Assembly: GCA_003550305.1 (NCBI GenBank)
Contig: QKYT01000011.1
Coordinates: 351,013-415,012, forward strand
From: Glomus cerebriforme
Lineage: Eukaryota > Glomeromycota > Glomeromycetes > Glomerales > Glomeraceae
Length of the DNA stretch: 64,000 nucleotides
Direction of reading: 5' to 3'
Shown in pieces: positions 10,476 to 22,777 of the stretch. The notes beneath the pieces are model-generated. The model made no database searches. It was not told the origin of the DNA and saw only the letters and a program-made list of their open reading frames with translations. Both the position numbers and the translations under genes were made by a program. Numbering within the stretch: the first letter of the stretch is position 1; every line of letters begins with the position of its first letter.

Positions 10476-12044
10476 TTAGTATAATGATAAAATATGATCA
10501 ACCTTATCCTTTGCTTCTTTGATTCCATTATTCGAAGCTTTTGTGTACCAATTAATTGCTTTATAATCATCTTTATCAATTCCAATGCTATAATAATAAC
10601 AATCTCCTATATAATTTTGTGCTATTGCAACTCCACTTTCAGCTGATTTTAAGAAACATTCAAACGCCTTTTTTTCATTTTTTTTCGTTCCTTTACCATA
10701 TTGATAACAAATTCCTAAATTATTTTGTGCTTCTGCATTTCCATTTTCAGCTGATTTAAAATACCATTCAAATGCTTTTGTTTCATTTTTATCTGTTCCT
10801 ATACCATTTATATAACAAGTTCCTAAATTACATTGACCGATAGCATAATTTGCAGTAGCCGATTTCAAATACCACTCAAATGCCTTTTTTTCATTTTTAT
10901 TTATTACTTTACCATCTTGATAATAACATCCCACGTAATTTTGTGCCTCCGAATTCCCATTTTCTGCTGATTTTAAATACCATTCAAATGCTTTTTTTTC
11001 ATTTTTACTTACTCCTTTACCATTTAGGTAAAAATATCCTAAATAATTTTGCGCTATTGCATATTCATTTTCTGCTGATTTAAAATACCATTCCAATGCT
11101 TTTGTTTCATCTTTATCTGTTCCAATACCATTTGCATAACAAAATCCTATATTACATTGTCCTTCAGCACATCCTACAATAGCTGATTTTAAATACCATT
11201 TAAATGCTCTTTTTTCATTTTTATTCACTCCTTTACCATATTGATAACAGTAGCCCAAATAATTTTGTGACATTAAACAATTCGTTATAGCAAGTTTTAA
11301 TTTCATTTCAAATTCTTCCTTCTCATTTTTATTTTCAGTGACAAAGTATTCATTTTCTTCAGATTTTAAAAACCAATCAAATGCCTTTTTATCATCTTTT
11401 TGTATTCCTATTCCATCCATATAACAAATTGCCAAATAAAATTGTGAATCAGAATTTCCTTTTTCAGCAGATCTTAAAAACCATTTAAAAGCTTTTTTAT
11501 AATTAACTTTTATACCATTTCCATTTTGATAACGAATAGCTAAATTATATTGTGCTTCTGAATCACCATTTTTGGATAATTTTATTAAGTTTATTAACTC
11601 ATTTTGTTTATGATTAATATCTAAAATAATATCCTTATAATAAAATAATGATAATAAATATTTTCCAATAATTATATTTTTATTAACATCATCATTTAAA
11701 TTAACTTGTTCGATTTCATTATTAATAGTCAATAAATATAAATCCATCGCCTTTTTTCTATCTAGATCACAACCTAGACCGAGTTGATAAAAAAATCCCA
11801 TAAGACTTGTATAATAAAATTTATTTTCTTTATGATTTTGCATTACTTTGAGAATATTTTTTGGATTTTTATTGTTAATTTCAAGATAATATTTTATCCA
11901 TTCACTTGAAATTTGTTCAAAATTATTAAAATCATTCATTTCAATAACATTACGATAAAATTCTTTTAAAAGATTTTTTAAAAAATTTTCATTATCTTCA
12001 TTATCTTTAAAAATATTATTATCCGTAATTAAGTTTGATGTCAT
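10476..12044 (-). CDS. Sel1-like repeat (SLR) protein
   Basis: A single uninterrupted 522-codon frame. About the first 140 residues are a helical, Asn/Glu-rich region without clear motifs. From about residue 145 to the end there are roughly ten Sel1 repeats of about 36 residues (pattern AQNYLGxCYxxGxGxxKNExKAFEWYxKSAExG). Sel1 repeats form superhelices of paired alpha helices and act as adaptor scaffolds. Two repeat flavours alternate in the C-terminal half (GIGTDKxETKAxEWYFKS and GKGxxKNEKKAFEWYLKS), implying recent duplication in 72-residue steps. No signal peptide or transmembrane segment is seen. In Rhizophagus such genes number in the hundreds, often alongside kinases. No catalytic domain is present here, so a partner-binding role is the most that can be inferred. 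The start is the first Met of the frame, preceded by a T-rich stretch. Confidence 0.9.
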   Translation of the reverse strand: MTSNLITDNNIFKDNEDNENFLKNLLKEFYRNVIEMNDFNNFEQISSEWIKYYLEINNKNPKNILKVMQNHKENKFYYTSLMGFFYQLGLGCDLDRKKAMDLYLLTINNEIEQVNLNDDVNKNIIIGKYLLSLFYYKDIILDINHKQNELINLIKLSKNGDSEAQYNLAIRYQNGNGIKVNYKKAFKWFLRSAEKGNSDSQFYLAICYMDGIGIQKDDKKAFDWFLKSEENEYFVTENKNEKEEFEMKLKLAITNCLMSQNYLGYCYQYGKGVNKNEKRAFKWYLKSAIVGCAEGQCNIGFCYANGIGTDKDETKALEWYFKSAENEYAIAQNYLGYFYLNGKGVSKNEKKAFEWYLKSAENGNSEAQNYVGCYYQDGKVINKNEKKAFEWYLKSATANYAIGQCNLGTCYINGIGTDKNETKAFEWYFKSAENGNAEAQNNLGICYQYGKGTKKNEKKAFECFLKSAESGVAIAQNYIGDCYYYSIGIDKDDYKAINWYTKASNNGIKEAKDKVDHILSLY

Positions 12045-13884
12045 TATTATTCAATAAATGATTTTTTTTTTTTTAGATAATAAAAAAAAAAATAAAAATA
12101 AATAGAAATAAAAAGAAAGCCTCATAAAGAAATAAATTTTTTGTGACAACAAAGTGTTTAAATGTTGGACAAAAGTGATACAGCATTTTACGGTACTACC
12201 TAATTCATTCACTTTATACGACCAAAGTAAAGATTTTCAAATTCCCGCAGCAAAATTTTTCAGCCTCACTGTTAGGGGAAAAAAAAAAGATTTTTTTATT
12301 ATTATTATTATTTACGTTACGCAATAAAATCTTTGGTCAAAAAGTGTTTACTTTTTATATTTAACTTTTGATTATTTATTATTATTATTCGATATAAACG
12401 AAAATCTATTTAGATTTTAATTTGTAATCCGGGAGGTTGGTTAAATGATCGGCGGGCGTATTTATATGACTTTTATCGAACAATCTAATTAAAAAATATT
12501 AAAAATTCCCTTGCAATAGCAATGACAATCAAATGCTCTATGTTAAATTATAATTAAAAAGATTAGAAAGTAATTTTTTTCACGCAAAAAAAAACAATAT
12601 TTCATCGTTTTTTAAAATTCAAATGTTAAATTAAAGCTGAGGCTTTATTAATATAAAAGTTCGTTTAAAATACCCACCTTCATCATGAAACTAAAGATCA
12701 ATAATATATTACATGAGTGATCCAATAAATAAGGCTTTTTATTGTTGATTCAGGTTTTTATCTTGAAAGGATTCCTTTTAATGAATGTTGACGTGTGTAA
12801 TCATAAGAATTTCAAAAATTAATGTTATAATATACATTATACAGTACCTGAGAATTTTTTGGTAATAGGTAATTTACGTGAAATTTTCAGGAAATTTTCA
12901 AAATTACGACAAGGTGCAGAAAGAGAAATTTGTTATAACCAAATATAACAATTAATTGATTCTATCGAAAAGTCATTTATTAAAAATGTCCAGAAATATC
13001 CCAAATTGTTCAATGGCCAAAAACTTTGCCATTGCCAACAAAATTAGTAGAAACAATTGATAAAGCCTCATATAGTTTGACACTTGGACTTAAAAGCATA
13101 AAATGATTCTATGTTAACAAATGACAATCTGATATACCATCTACTATATGTTTGCTTGGTACTAGAGTATGAAAGATTGGAATAAAATATTAGAAATCAC
13201 TAAATGCAAATGATCATAACATTAAAAAATAGATGTATATTTAATATATGTAAATAAATAATTTATCAACACTAAACAGGAAAAGTTATCGTACGACATT
13301 ATTTATTGTTATCGCCTTATCGGTATATCTTGTCCAACGTAACGTTAAATCAGTCGGCCAAAATAACAATTTTTAAAATCATCACGTGATCTTAATAGTT
13401 GAACATATATAGTCTTTGCTTCGCTCCGGACAATAATAAAAAAAAAAGGAGGGTCTGAAAAAAATTTTTTTACCATATCCCTTTTTCGAAAAATCGATCA
13501 CGCGTCACGCATTAAGAATTCTGGAAACAAAATTTTTGGAATCTTATTTGTCACATATTATTTGTCACATAGTAAATTTCTTAATGCCATAATTCCGGCC
13601 GAAAAATCTCGTGATCGAATTCGGCTTTAGACTTGGTAATCTCATTTTAAATGACCTTTCATTTATATATATATATATATATATTCATTCTCATTCTCAT
13701 ACTTATGAGTATAAGAATGAGAATGAGTATGAGTATGAGAAAAGTGAAAACTAAGTTAAAAAAGGAAAATGAATACAACTTAAAAAAACAAGGTATTTTT
13801 TCCTTTAATGTTGGCTTTTATCAAAAATAAAAAAAACATCCTAACTTATATCTTTTCTAGATGTAAAGGAGATTATAAATATTA
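12045..13884. other. Intergenic AT-rich region with foldback and microsatellite tracts
   Basis: No gene is supported. A foldback-like stretch lies at about 13505-13610: GCATTAAGAATTC at the left is answered by TTCTTAATGCC, and TTATTTGTCACATA is tandemly repeated between them. The (TA)n tract and palindromic microsatellite are listed separately. Confidence 0.5.
13662..13739. repeat. (TA)n tract followed by a 42-bp near-perfect palindrome
   Basis: About ten TA units are followed at 13685-13726 by repeats of TCATTC/TCATAC meeting their complements (TATGAG, GAATGA) at a central ACTTATGAGT. The 42 bases differ from their own reverse complement at only one symmetric pair. This is likely an inverted microsatellite that could extrude as a cruciform. 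Confidence 0.7.
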
Positions 13885-14240
13885 TTGATCAACACAATTG
13901 ATACAAGTCAACAAATGTTCAAATTGCCACTATTGTCAAGAGATAATGAATATACAACTATATATAATCAAAAGTGTTATTTTGATTTTCGTAAATTTAT
14001 AAATGATAAAAACTTTGATATTTTATCACTGGAAATCCAAGAATCGGAAAGACATATTTCAGAAGATTATTGCTAGTTATGCTTCTTAAGCAAGGAAAAT
14101 CAGTTTTTTTTCATGCTATATATTAATTCTAATGGTAGTACATGTAAAGTAAATAGTGATGAATACAAACTATTTGGTAGGGAACTCCAATTCAGTCACA
14201 ATTATTCTGGAGGAAAGTTTATAATGATATCTTCACCTTA
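13885..14240 (+). pseudogene. Crinkler/P-loop NTPase-like gene relic
   Basis: The first 63 codons (CYFDFRKFINDKNFDIL) resemble the segment just before the Walker A motif in Crinkler-type proteins of glomeromycotan fungi. A frame change at about 14034 then gives ITGNPRIGKTYFRRLLLVML and LLKQGKSVFFHA, with a Walker-A-like GxxxxGKT. A further block reads IMISSPKKEIIK near 14221. Stops and frameshifts separate the blocks, and neither the N-terminal translocation-type domain nor the C-terminal region is found. A decayed fragment is therefore the best reading. The family name rests on the P-loop context and on expansion of this family in the lineage, so it is moderately certain. Confidence 0.55.
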
Positions 14241-15374
14241 AAAAGAAATCATTAAATGATTAAAGATTTTGAAAAAGCACAGAAGTGCAAAAAAATCTAC
14301 ATTCTAACATGGAAAATGGACATTAATAAAATATTAGTGACGGAAAAGCAAGTCATATGGTGGAATAGCATGTTGTTATCAACAAATTAATTCTGGATTT
14401 TATTTCATGTAAGCCTGGTCCAGTTCAGTCTTAAAAAGATCAGTTCTTCAACTAGAGATGTGATCCAAATCCAGTCAATCTGAATATATCCATCAAAAAG
14501 CCGGATTACAGATTGATCAGATGATTTATCAGATATTTGTGATGAACTACCTGCCGATCAATCCTATGAAAGAAACTTAAAAAAAAAATAAAATGAATGT
14601 TACTAAACATTCTTTAAAGTAATAAAATAAAATAAAAATCTCCTCACGTATAAATTCACTTTACTATTTAATCATGATAAGCTACTTCGTCTACTCCGTT
14701 TTAATAATTATCGGGTGTACGAAAGTTCATTGGCAAATTTTTCTTAGTAATATGGAGAATGGCAATGAATAAAGTGGAAAGTGTCAAATATGGCATGTTT
14801 TTCAAAATGATGATAAATGACGTGTTAACATACTGTATCAAATATTAAAGCTTCTCTGTACAGTTTTATGTAATTTTCTACCAAAACATTTTCTTGTTCA
14901 GTCACGTTTTTATTATAACACATGAGTGTATATACTCTATTCATTAAATTGATATCAAAACATATAAAACATATTTATTTAACATATTTATTATTTAAAT
15001 TATCTAAATTATAAATTTTTATGAATCGAATCTTAACTCTAGCCGAAATTATAATTTTTAGTTGGAATTAATCACCAATTTTACTAGATGGGTCTTTTAC
15101 AATTCTTTTTGTATTCTAAAATAATACTTTATTTATATTATATAGTTACTACAATATTACTATGCATATAATTCATATATTATAAATCATGATTTTTCTT
15201 GCGACGCGTAAATACAAATTATTATTATAATGATTACGAATTGTCATTTCTATAAAATCAACCATATGTATTTATTTTTTTTTTTTTAAAAAAAAAGCAT
15301 TTTAAATTTAATAATAGTATACAAATTGAAGATGAATAAAAAATATTTAATAATCATATATGTAAAAAAAAATT
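14241..15374. other. Intergenic region, no supported gene
   Basis: AT-rich, with many stop codons in all frames. Slightly less AT-rich patches at 14390-14560 may be decayed coding or transposon sequence, but no family was recognised. The end nearest 15375 is the 3' flank of the minus-strand HMG gene. Confidence 0.5.
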
Positions 15375-16319
15375 TTACATAAGAAAAGAATAATCAAAGT
15401 TCATTTCCGAAAACGATGGAGGATCATTAAATTCATTATGAGATTCATCATTTGAAATATCAAAAGAAAGATTGGATGTGTTATTAAACCCTGTTGTTAT
15501 AAATTCGGATATTTCGAGATTATCAATATCTATATTGTTTATGTAAGTTTCTAATTCTAGTTCAGTTTGTTGATAATTTTGTATTTCGTCTTGAATTTGC
15601 GATTCAAAATATTCATTTGTTGTTAAGTCAGATGAAATGAGATCAAAAGGCTGTTCGTTTAACAATTCAGTAGAATTTAAATTATTAATTGATAAATCAA
15701 GACTTGTATAAAAATTTTGGAATTCTAATAAATTTTCCATTTCAAATAAAGTATTTTGATATGAAATTTCTGAAGAACTAGGAGTCAAATATTGAGTAAA
15801 ATCAAATGGATTTTCTTGAATAAATTGATTTAATTCATTCGTAGTAGATGGAATTTTGTTTTGTTCATCATTTTGTAATAATTTATTATCATTTGATGAA
15901 TTATTTTTCACAGAGGAAGTATTTTCAAAAGAAATAATGTTCCATTTCTCTCTTTTTCTTCGTTGTTTAGGTTTAGGAATTAATTCTTTTCGATAATCAA
16001 AAGCTGCTTTAGCAATTCTTTTATATTCATTTTTAACCATTTCAGATTCTTGTTCCCAAGATTGCGAAGTCATGGCAGAAATAACGGTCATTGGTAAAAA
16101 ATGTCCTTCCCTCCTGGAGGATTCGATAAATAATTTACGATAAATGATAAAAGCATTTGGAGCTTTTATATAAACACCATCCCTAGATTTTTTTATTAAA
16201 TCTTTTGGATCAATAGTCGGTGGAAAAGGTGGTCTAATTAATTGAATATCTATACTAGAATTTATGAGTCCGTAGGCACGAGATGGATTACTATTAATAT
16301 TTTTTAGTTGATGAGACAT
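15375..16319 (-). CDS. MATA-HMG box transcription factor
   Basis: A single-exon 314-residue protein. An HMG-box of the MATA type spans about residues 27-118. Key blocks are PPFPPTIDPKDLIKKS, then APNAFIIYRKLFIES, TVISAMTSQSWEQES and YKRIAKAAFDYRKEL, followed by a basic PKPKQRRKREKW. HMG boxes bend DNA on binding the minor groove, and the Asn-Ala-Phe-Ile-Ile-Tyr helix-1 motif is typical of fungal mating-type HMGs. The remaining 190 residues are Asn/Ser/Glu-rich and acidic, as expected of a flexible activation region. Dozens of such genes exist per Rhizophagus genome, so membership of the family does not imply a mating-type role. No homeodomain genes, which mark the putative AMF MAT locus, are adjacent. 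Confidence 0.9.
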   Translation of the reverse strand: MSHQLKNINSNPSRAYGLINSSIDIQLIRPPFPPTIDPKDLIKKSRDGVYIKAPNAFIIYRKLFIESSRREGHFLPMTVISAMTSQSWEQESEMVKNEYKRIAKAAFDYRKELIPKPKQRRKREKWNIISFENTSSVKNNSSNDNKLLQNDEQNKIPSTTNELNQFIQENPFDFTQYLTPSSSEISYQNTLFEMENLLEFQNFYTSLDLSINNLNSTELLNEQPFDLISSDLTTNEYFESQIQDEIQNYQQTELELETYINNIDIDNLEISEFITTGFNNTSNLSFDISNDESHNEFNDPPSFSEMNFDYSFLM

Positions 16320-18480
16320 TTTTATTATATCCTTGATTTTATTATTTTTTTGATATTAATAAAATATTTATTTGTTTTGTTTATTTTTTATTTTCTTCTT
16401 TCAAATTGAAAAATGAAGATTATATATACAAAATTTTCGGTGTTGCTTAATAATTATACTTACCTAAAATAGTAATTGGAAGGTTTACTTGGCAAATCGA
16501 TAAAAATAAAAATTAGAAAATATAGTAAACAAATGCATAAACACACCGCGGTTTGTTATTTTTTGGGAATTTTTCGGGGATGAAATTGTTTCAAATGTAC
16601 TATGATGTCATATCTATTTTAATTAACTACGCTAACAAACAATTTTCCTTCTTATTTTAGTAATTTGTGTAATCTCAAAAATTTCCGATTACGTAAGAAA
16701 TAGAGTTATTTTTAGAATATTCGATATATGAGGAGCAGTTAATGGAGAAAAACTACCGTACATAACTAACGTAAAAATTTATTTACGTAAAATTTTAGTC
16801 AGAAAAAAAAAATATGTTATAGGAAAGCATACAGTATTTTATAAATTAATTAAATTATTAAAAAATTATTTTCGCATTTTATATATATTTTTTTTCGAAG
16901 AAATTCATTATATAAATTTTTTTAAATATTTTAAGAAATTTTAAAAGATAAATTTACGTGTTAATTTTTTTTTTATTGAAAAAAAAATTATATTGTTTTT
17001 GTGTAAATTTCAATAAATTTATTTCAATTTGTTAATTTTTTTTTTATTTCCATTATAATTGTTGGCATAAAACACATTCTATACAAATAATTACTGTAGG
17101 TCTACTATTTTTTAATAATAAAGAACTTATTATTATATGCGGTACAATAAATACTAAATTTATCACGATGAATTTCTAAACAAATGGGCAAACGAAAGTA
17201 TTTTAATCTTTGAATTTGAAAAGTTGATCCGTGCGTTAATCAAAATCTTTATTCCCATATATAATTTTTATTTTAAATAATATACGAACGTACAAAATGT
17301 ATAATTGAAGTTTCCAAGATTAAATTAATTACGACTTGATATAGTATTAAATTTTACTGCGGACTGCTTCAAAAAATTCATTGTATGAAAAATTTTTTTA
17401 TGGAATTTTTTTTTGTACTGTCTAAAAACAAATTTGTATAATTATAAAGAAATATAACGCCTCAGATATCAGATTTCTAAATAACGAAATTTTGCCGTTA
17501 AATGATGTACCTCACGTGATTTGGCCGGCATTAAGAAATTAACGATATTAATATGGCTCTACAGCTCTACAACTTAGAGTTGAGCGGATCTATTTTTATA
17601 CACAAGCCAACGTTTGTTCGGAATTAACTGACATACCAGAGGCTCTAACAGTTTTTTATTGTATGTTTCTATATTTATACTTGGATAAATTTAATATGTA
17701 CTGTATAATGTAATAATACAATATATTGTAATTAATTATTAGAGTATGATCCTTAGATACAAATATCCGTATTAAAGAGAAGACATAATAGGTAAGTGAA
17801 TAAAACTTTTTGATCCTTCTATCTGTCAAAACTTAATATTTATTTATTTTATTTATTAATTAGAAATGAATTTGGTATATCAATTGCAATTTCCTATTTT
17901 TCACGCCAAAACAATGGAATGTCACTGGTAATAAAGGAATTATTAAATTTATTAGTACCATTGAATTACTTTGTTTTAATTTATGAATTTTTTAATGCTT
18001 AAAGCTGTAAGTATAAAAATAAATGAAATATATTCTTTTGAGTTTAATAATTTATTTATTTATTTAAATTAGAGACGAATAAACATATATGATGATTGTT
18101 GTATATTTTCGAAGCAGTATTTTTGTATCACATAACAATTGATAATTGTTTATTATCTCCATTACGAATTTGTTTTAGCATTACCCAATTTTTTATGTAT
18201 CTGTTGTTATCAGCAATCAAAAGTTCAAAACATTTCGGGTTTTATTGTAAGTATTATTATAATATAGAATGTATTTTTTTTTTGGTATTATATTTAATGT
18301 TTTTAAAACATTCATTTGTCAACATTTTTCTTTAAAGTAATTCCTCAAATTATTATCAGAAAAATGAACTTCTCAATCTTTTAAATTAAAATCATTATCC
18401 AATTTTGACTAATTTTGTTATTGAATTGCTTATGATTTAATAATCTCAATATAGAAAAACATTCAATCTAACAAATAATT
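16320..18480. other. Intergenic AT-rich region
   Basis: No gene is supported. The part next to 16320 is the promoter side of the HMG gene, and the part next to 18480 is the 3' flank of the oxidase gene. A 79-codon open frame at 18096-18335 is hydrophobic and has no motif, so it is probably chance. Long homopolymer T and A runs occur at 16850-17050. Confidence 0.5.
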
Positions 18481-20102
18481 TTAAGGTCGAATAACAATAC
18501 CTTTTCTAAAAAAAACATTAGGATCATATTTTCTTTTTAATTCTTTCAACTTTTCTAAATTTTCACTAAAAAATCTTTTCAATTTTTCTTCCTTATATTC
18601 TAATTCATCTGAATTAGCTTCAAAATTAACGTAAAGAGTTTTATCATTATCACCATCTTTATTAAAAATTTCTTGTATACTTTTACCCCAATTATAAACT
18701 AATTTATCATCTTTTTCATCCATCCATCTTTGAATTATAACTACATTATAAAAAGGTTTACGATGAGGGAATGCTGTAGCGTTAGAAGGTATTGAAGCAA
18801 ATTTATCATAAGAATGACATTCGTATGATAGAAATGTTTGTTTCGTTGACGGATTTTCATTAGTAAATTTAACATAAGAATCAAAAGCTTCACGAAATGT
18901 TGAAGCATTTATACGATTGACGTGTACATTACGAAATGCTTTACGATCTCCAGGTGTTATCAATGTGTTTGCTAACGCATTCACATTTGGATATGGCATA
19001 CGCTCTACTTGCTCCGTTAAAGGTTCACCACATTTATAAATTTCTGAAAATCTTTCTCGAAAAATCTGTTCAGATGGATCATTAGAAAATAATACGAATA
19101 CGATAGCTGGCTAAATATTTTAATAGAAATTTAAAATATAAAAATTGAGTACATTATATTTTAAATTTAAAAAAAAAAAAAAATTTAGAATTAGAAATTT
19201 TTGATAATTACCTCAAACTTCGGAGGAATTCTTGTGATACACATGGAAATACCCTCATCCGGTCCACGATTTTTAAGCCATAAATTCATCGCTTCCATTA
19301 ATGATTCCAATTTTTCACTAGAAAACGCTAAATTACCAGCAAAAATTTCTTTTTGTTCATGTGCCTTATAAACAAATTCATAAATAACTCCAAAATTAAT
19401 TCCACTCCCTCTAATTGCCCAAAATAAATTTTCATTAATTGTTTCAGATAATTCTTTCACTTCCCCATCCGCAGTAACTATTGTAGCTCCCACCAAATTA
19501 TCAATAGTTAATCCATGTCGACCTACAGTAAATTTTAAAAATTATTTTAGGATCTGGGTTATAAATTAAGTTAAATTAAAGATTTATAAATCAAATTGCT
19601 TACCCGTCAAGAAACCAAAACCACCACCTAATGTTAATCCACCAATACCAGTATTTTCTACTGTTCCACCAACAGTTGCTAATCCATATTTCCAAGCTTC
19701 TCTATCAACTTGACCAAATGTAGCTCCTCCTTGAGCATAAATCAATTTCTTTTCAGCATCAACTCTTACTTTATTTAATTTTTTCAGATGTAATACAACT
19801 CCCCCCTCGGAACTTGAAGTTCCAGATGTTGAATGTCCACCTCCACATATAGCAAAATCCAAATTATTTTGTTTAGCAAAATTAACAGTTTTGATGATGT
19901 CATCAAGGCAAGTTGCTTGAACTACGATTCCTGCTTTCCTTACTGCGTTATCAGACCATCTTGTTAGACTCTCTTTATATCCATTGTCTCCTTCCATTAA
20001 AACTTTTATAACTTCTGTATTAAGAGATTCTTTAAATTTTTGAACATCTGCGGGATCAATATCCTTTACCAATTTCTTTGGTCTTACTTTTTGATGGCTC
20101 AT
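18481..20102 (-). CDS. FAD-linked oxidoreductase (PCMH-type, berberine bridge enzyme-like)
   Basis: Three exons (19604-20102, 19212-19522, 18481-19110) give 479 residues. Both introns are GT-AG and the frame is kept throughout. The FAD-binding PCMH domain spans about residues 50-225. It has [16 protein letters not shown], whose His is the expected covalent FAD attachment site, and [19 protein letters not shown], continuing after the first intron as [20 protein letters not shown]. The substrate-binding middle contains [13 protein letters not shown]. The C terminus has the BBE-domain signature YDPNVFF. The second covalent site (Cys) of bicovalent BBE enzymes is not evident, so single covalent attachment is likely. 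No signal peptide is seen, which differs from the many secreted fungal members and suggests an intracellular enzyme. The substrate cannot be predicted. Confidence 0.92.
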
Positions 20103-22777
20103 GATTGACGTTTATTGTAATTCTCGAATTAAATGGGAATTAAGTGAAGATTCATCTCCTTTTATATTTAATCTTGTAATATAAAATTTCTGCGAATTTA
20201 GAATTTATTTGTTTTCTTTTGCATTGATTTCCTTTTTTCATTTCTTTATAGCAAATTTCCCTTTCGTAATTTTGATATAAATAAATCATTTCCCAAGAAA
20301 AATTATTCATGCATTTATTTAGTGTGACAAGGTAAAAGCTAATTTTATTTGCAGAAAGTTCGCTGCAAATCTGAAATATGCAGTAGCTAAAAAGGCAACT
20401 TTCTAATTTATATGTTTTACATAAATTAAGATCATTCGGTATAGTAAAATTAAAACTATCCAAAATAAGTATAAATAAATCGAAATTATTCTGTATTTTG
20501 TCACGTGTACGCCGAATGATCATATTTAGAAACTCATTGGCTTTATTTCTTTATTTTCTGACTCATTTTCTTTAGATAAATTTTCTTTCTTTGAATTAGA
20601 ATGGCCGTGCCTATTTCTTTTTTTTTCTTTCTTAGGTGAGGCGATTCGTTCTTAGGGTGGGTTTAGTTATAGTATTAATCTAGAATTTACTACATAATTA
20701 TTTTGTTATGTACTAGAGCTACTTAAAACTAGTCCTCTGTCAAATAAAATAAAATACATTGGCCTCTTCACAAATATATTATAACTTAAAAAAATGGACG
20801 GCGAGGATATTTGATCCAAAAAAAAAGACGCCAATGTTGTAAAAATGTTTATAGGCCAAGACATTAAGCGAAATCCTATGGCATTGGCAAATAAAATTTA
20901 TCAGAATAAGGTATAATATCCTTTTCCAGATACATACAGTAGTTAGAAAGCATCTTTACCATTGTAGTTACTGTACAAAAATTTTCTTCCACTTGCAATT
21001 TGCAACACCAATGTTTACAGCCAAAGCACAAATGAAAGGGAGTCAAAGGGCCAAAAAACAAGAAAAAAACCACGAAGTTTAGAGGTTTTGGAGATGTTGA
21101 TAGTCGAAAATTAATTAAATCAATAGGAGTATGATGTGGAAGTTACGTAAAAGGTGGAAGATATTATATTCATTATTTATATATTGAAATAAATTTTTCT
21201 GGATTACTAGGAAGAAAAAAGATTTTGTTCACTCCGTACCTATGCAAACTGCAGGCAGTTCGACTTTTTGCCCGCTGTTTGTGGTCTGTCCCGGCAGATT
21301 TGCGCGTCTTTTGAGAGCCAGCTTTTACTCCTCCTTTTTCAGTAGCTATATAATGTTCAATCAAACATGATAATGATAGGGGGAAGAATGGATATTAAGT
21401 TGAACGTTTGAACTTGTTTGTAAACGATTTAACTTTTTGCGAGTGTGAAAGAAAAAGATTATCACTTATAGAATTTGATTTTTCCTTTATCACCATAAAA
21501 TCGTAATATTAAGTCTCTCATCTTTTTTTACCTTTAGTTAAAGACATCCTTTTATACTATCTGCACTATTTGATCCCCATAAATTTTTAAATTTCCCATT
21601 TTTCCAATAAATTTCTGATCTTTCCCGAACCCATAATTTTGGATTTGTATATATATTGACATCGATTTCTGACGTTTCTCATTACTGTTCGAATTTGAAC
21701 ATGTTGATCACAGGTCATGCGCTTGTCATTTACCTCTCACGAGCGGGGTCCTAGACTTTCTGTTCGAATCTCCGAGGTATTTGGAAACTCTCGAACGGTC
21801 CCCAATTTTTAGCGGTGTGGGTGTGATGAGCGGGCAAATTAAGTTAATTAAAACTAACGGTTCGAATTGTTTTTCCTTATATAATTTTAAGCGATTTCCG
21901 TGTACTACATGAAAACGATTAATGAATTAATTGATTTTTACGCTAAAACTTTTCCACACAAACTTTCGTTCTAACACAATTTTGTCTTTTGTGAACATTT
22001 CAGCCAATGAAATTTTATTTTATAATGTATGAGCACCCAGCTCGGATGAAAACTTGGAGAACTTATTATATTTCAGAATCAAATATGTAACTTTAAATGA
22101 CGAAATTTAATAACTGATCGAAACTATATTAATTAATTACCTACGAAGGTAATTTAGTTAGAAATTTAAAGAGAGAGATTTGAACTATCATAAATTATAT
22201 TCTTGAATTTGACGGGTTTTACCTATCAATAGTTTTTCTTTCTAAGTGATGGCTTCAGTAGAACTATATGCGATCCGTTCGACACTCCGACCACCACCTC
22301 ATTGAATACTGAGGTACTTTATAAAGATGAGTGATTACAAATAGGAGAACAATTGTTTCTTCAGTATTCACTTAGGAAGCATCTAACTTTATTTATTACT
22401 AGGAAACGGAAACCGTTATAAGTCCGGAGCAAAAAATTATACGGACGCGATATGATAAACGAAAAATTAATTACACGTGATCATAGTACGATTTGTGGCT
22501 TGGAGTCTTGAACAGAAACGCTTGTGACATCCACGTGACTGAATTTTCAGAAATCTAGTTATAGGCTATTTTTTTAGAGATTTTTAATAGACTAATTGCT
22601 GATGCATATACTCCAACCCAAGAGGGGGCACAATTTATCCCACTATGTATCTATTCTATGCTATTACAGAGGTAATAAGTACATGTATCGAATATTGTTC
22701 TAAAATTTATTTTTAACTTAAAAGTGGTAAAGTTTTATTCTGAGCAGATGTTTAAAAACAAATTTTTATAAAATAGT
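20103..22777. other. Intergenic region with a GC-richer patch
   Basis: Upstream of the oxidase gene, a 123-codon minus-strand frame at 20152-20523 has no motif and lies where its promoter and 5' UTR should be, so it is not called. Stretches at 21230-21320 and 21690-21850 are clearly less AT-rich than their surroundings. The second contains GTTCGAATC, resembling a Pol III B box, but no foldable tRNA was found. No gene is supported. Confidence 0.5.

Noticed and set aside
20152..20523. 123-codon minus-strand open frame upstream of the oxidase gene
   Set aside because: No motif, AT-driven composition (Asn/Ile/Lys/Tyr), and it occupies the expected promoter and 5' UTR.
21700..21790. Possible tRNA around GTTCGAATC
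   Set aside because: The T-stem does not pair around the loop and no acceptor stem was found. Kept only as a low-interest finding.
22240..22310. Possible tRNA (A-box-like TGGCTTCAGTAG and GTTCGACAC)
   Set aside because: Box spacing is nearly right, but no T-stem, anticodon stem or acceptor stem pairs on either strand.
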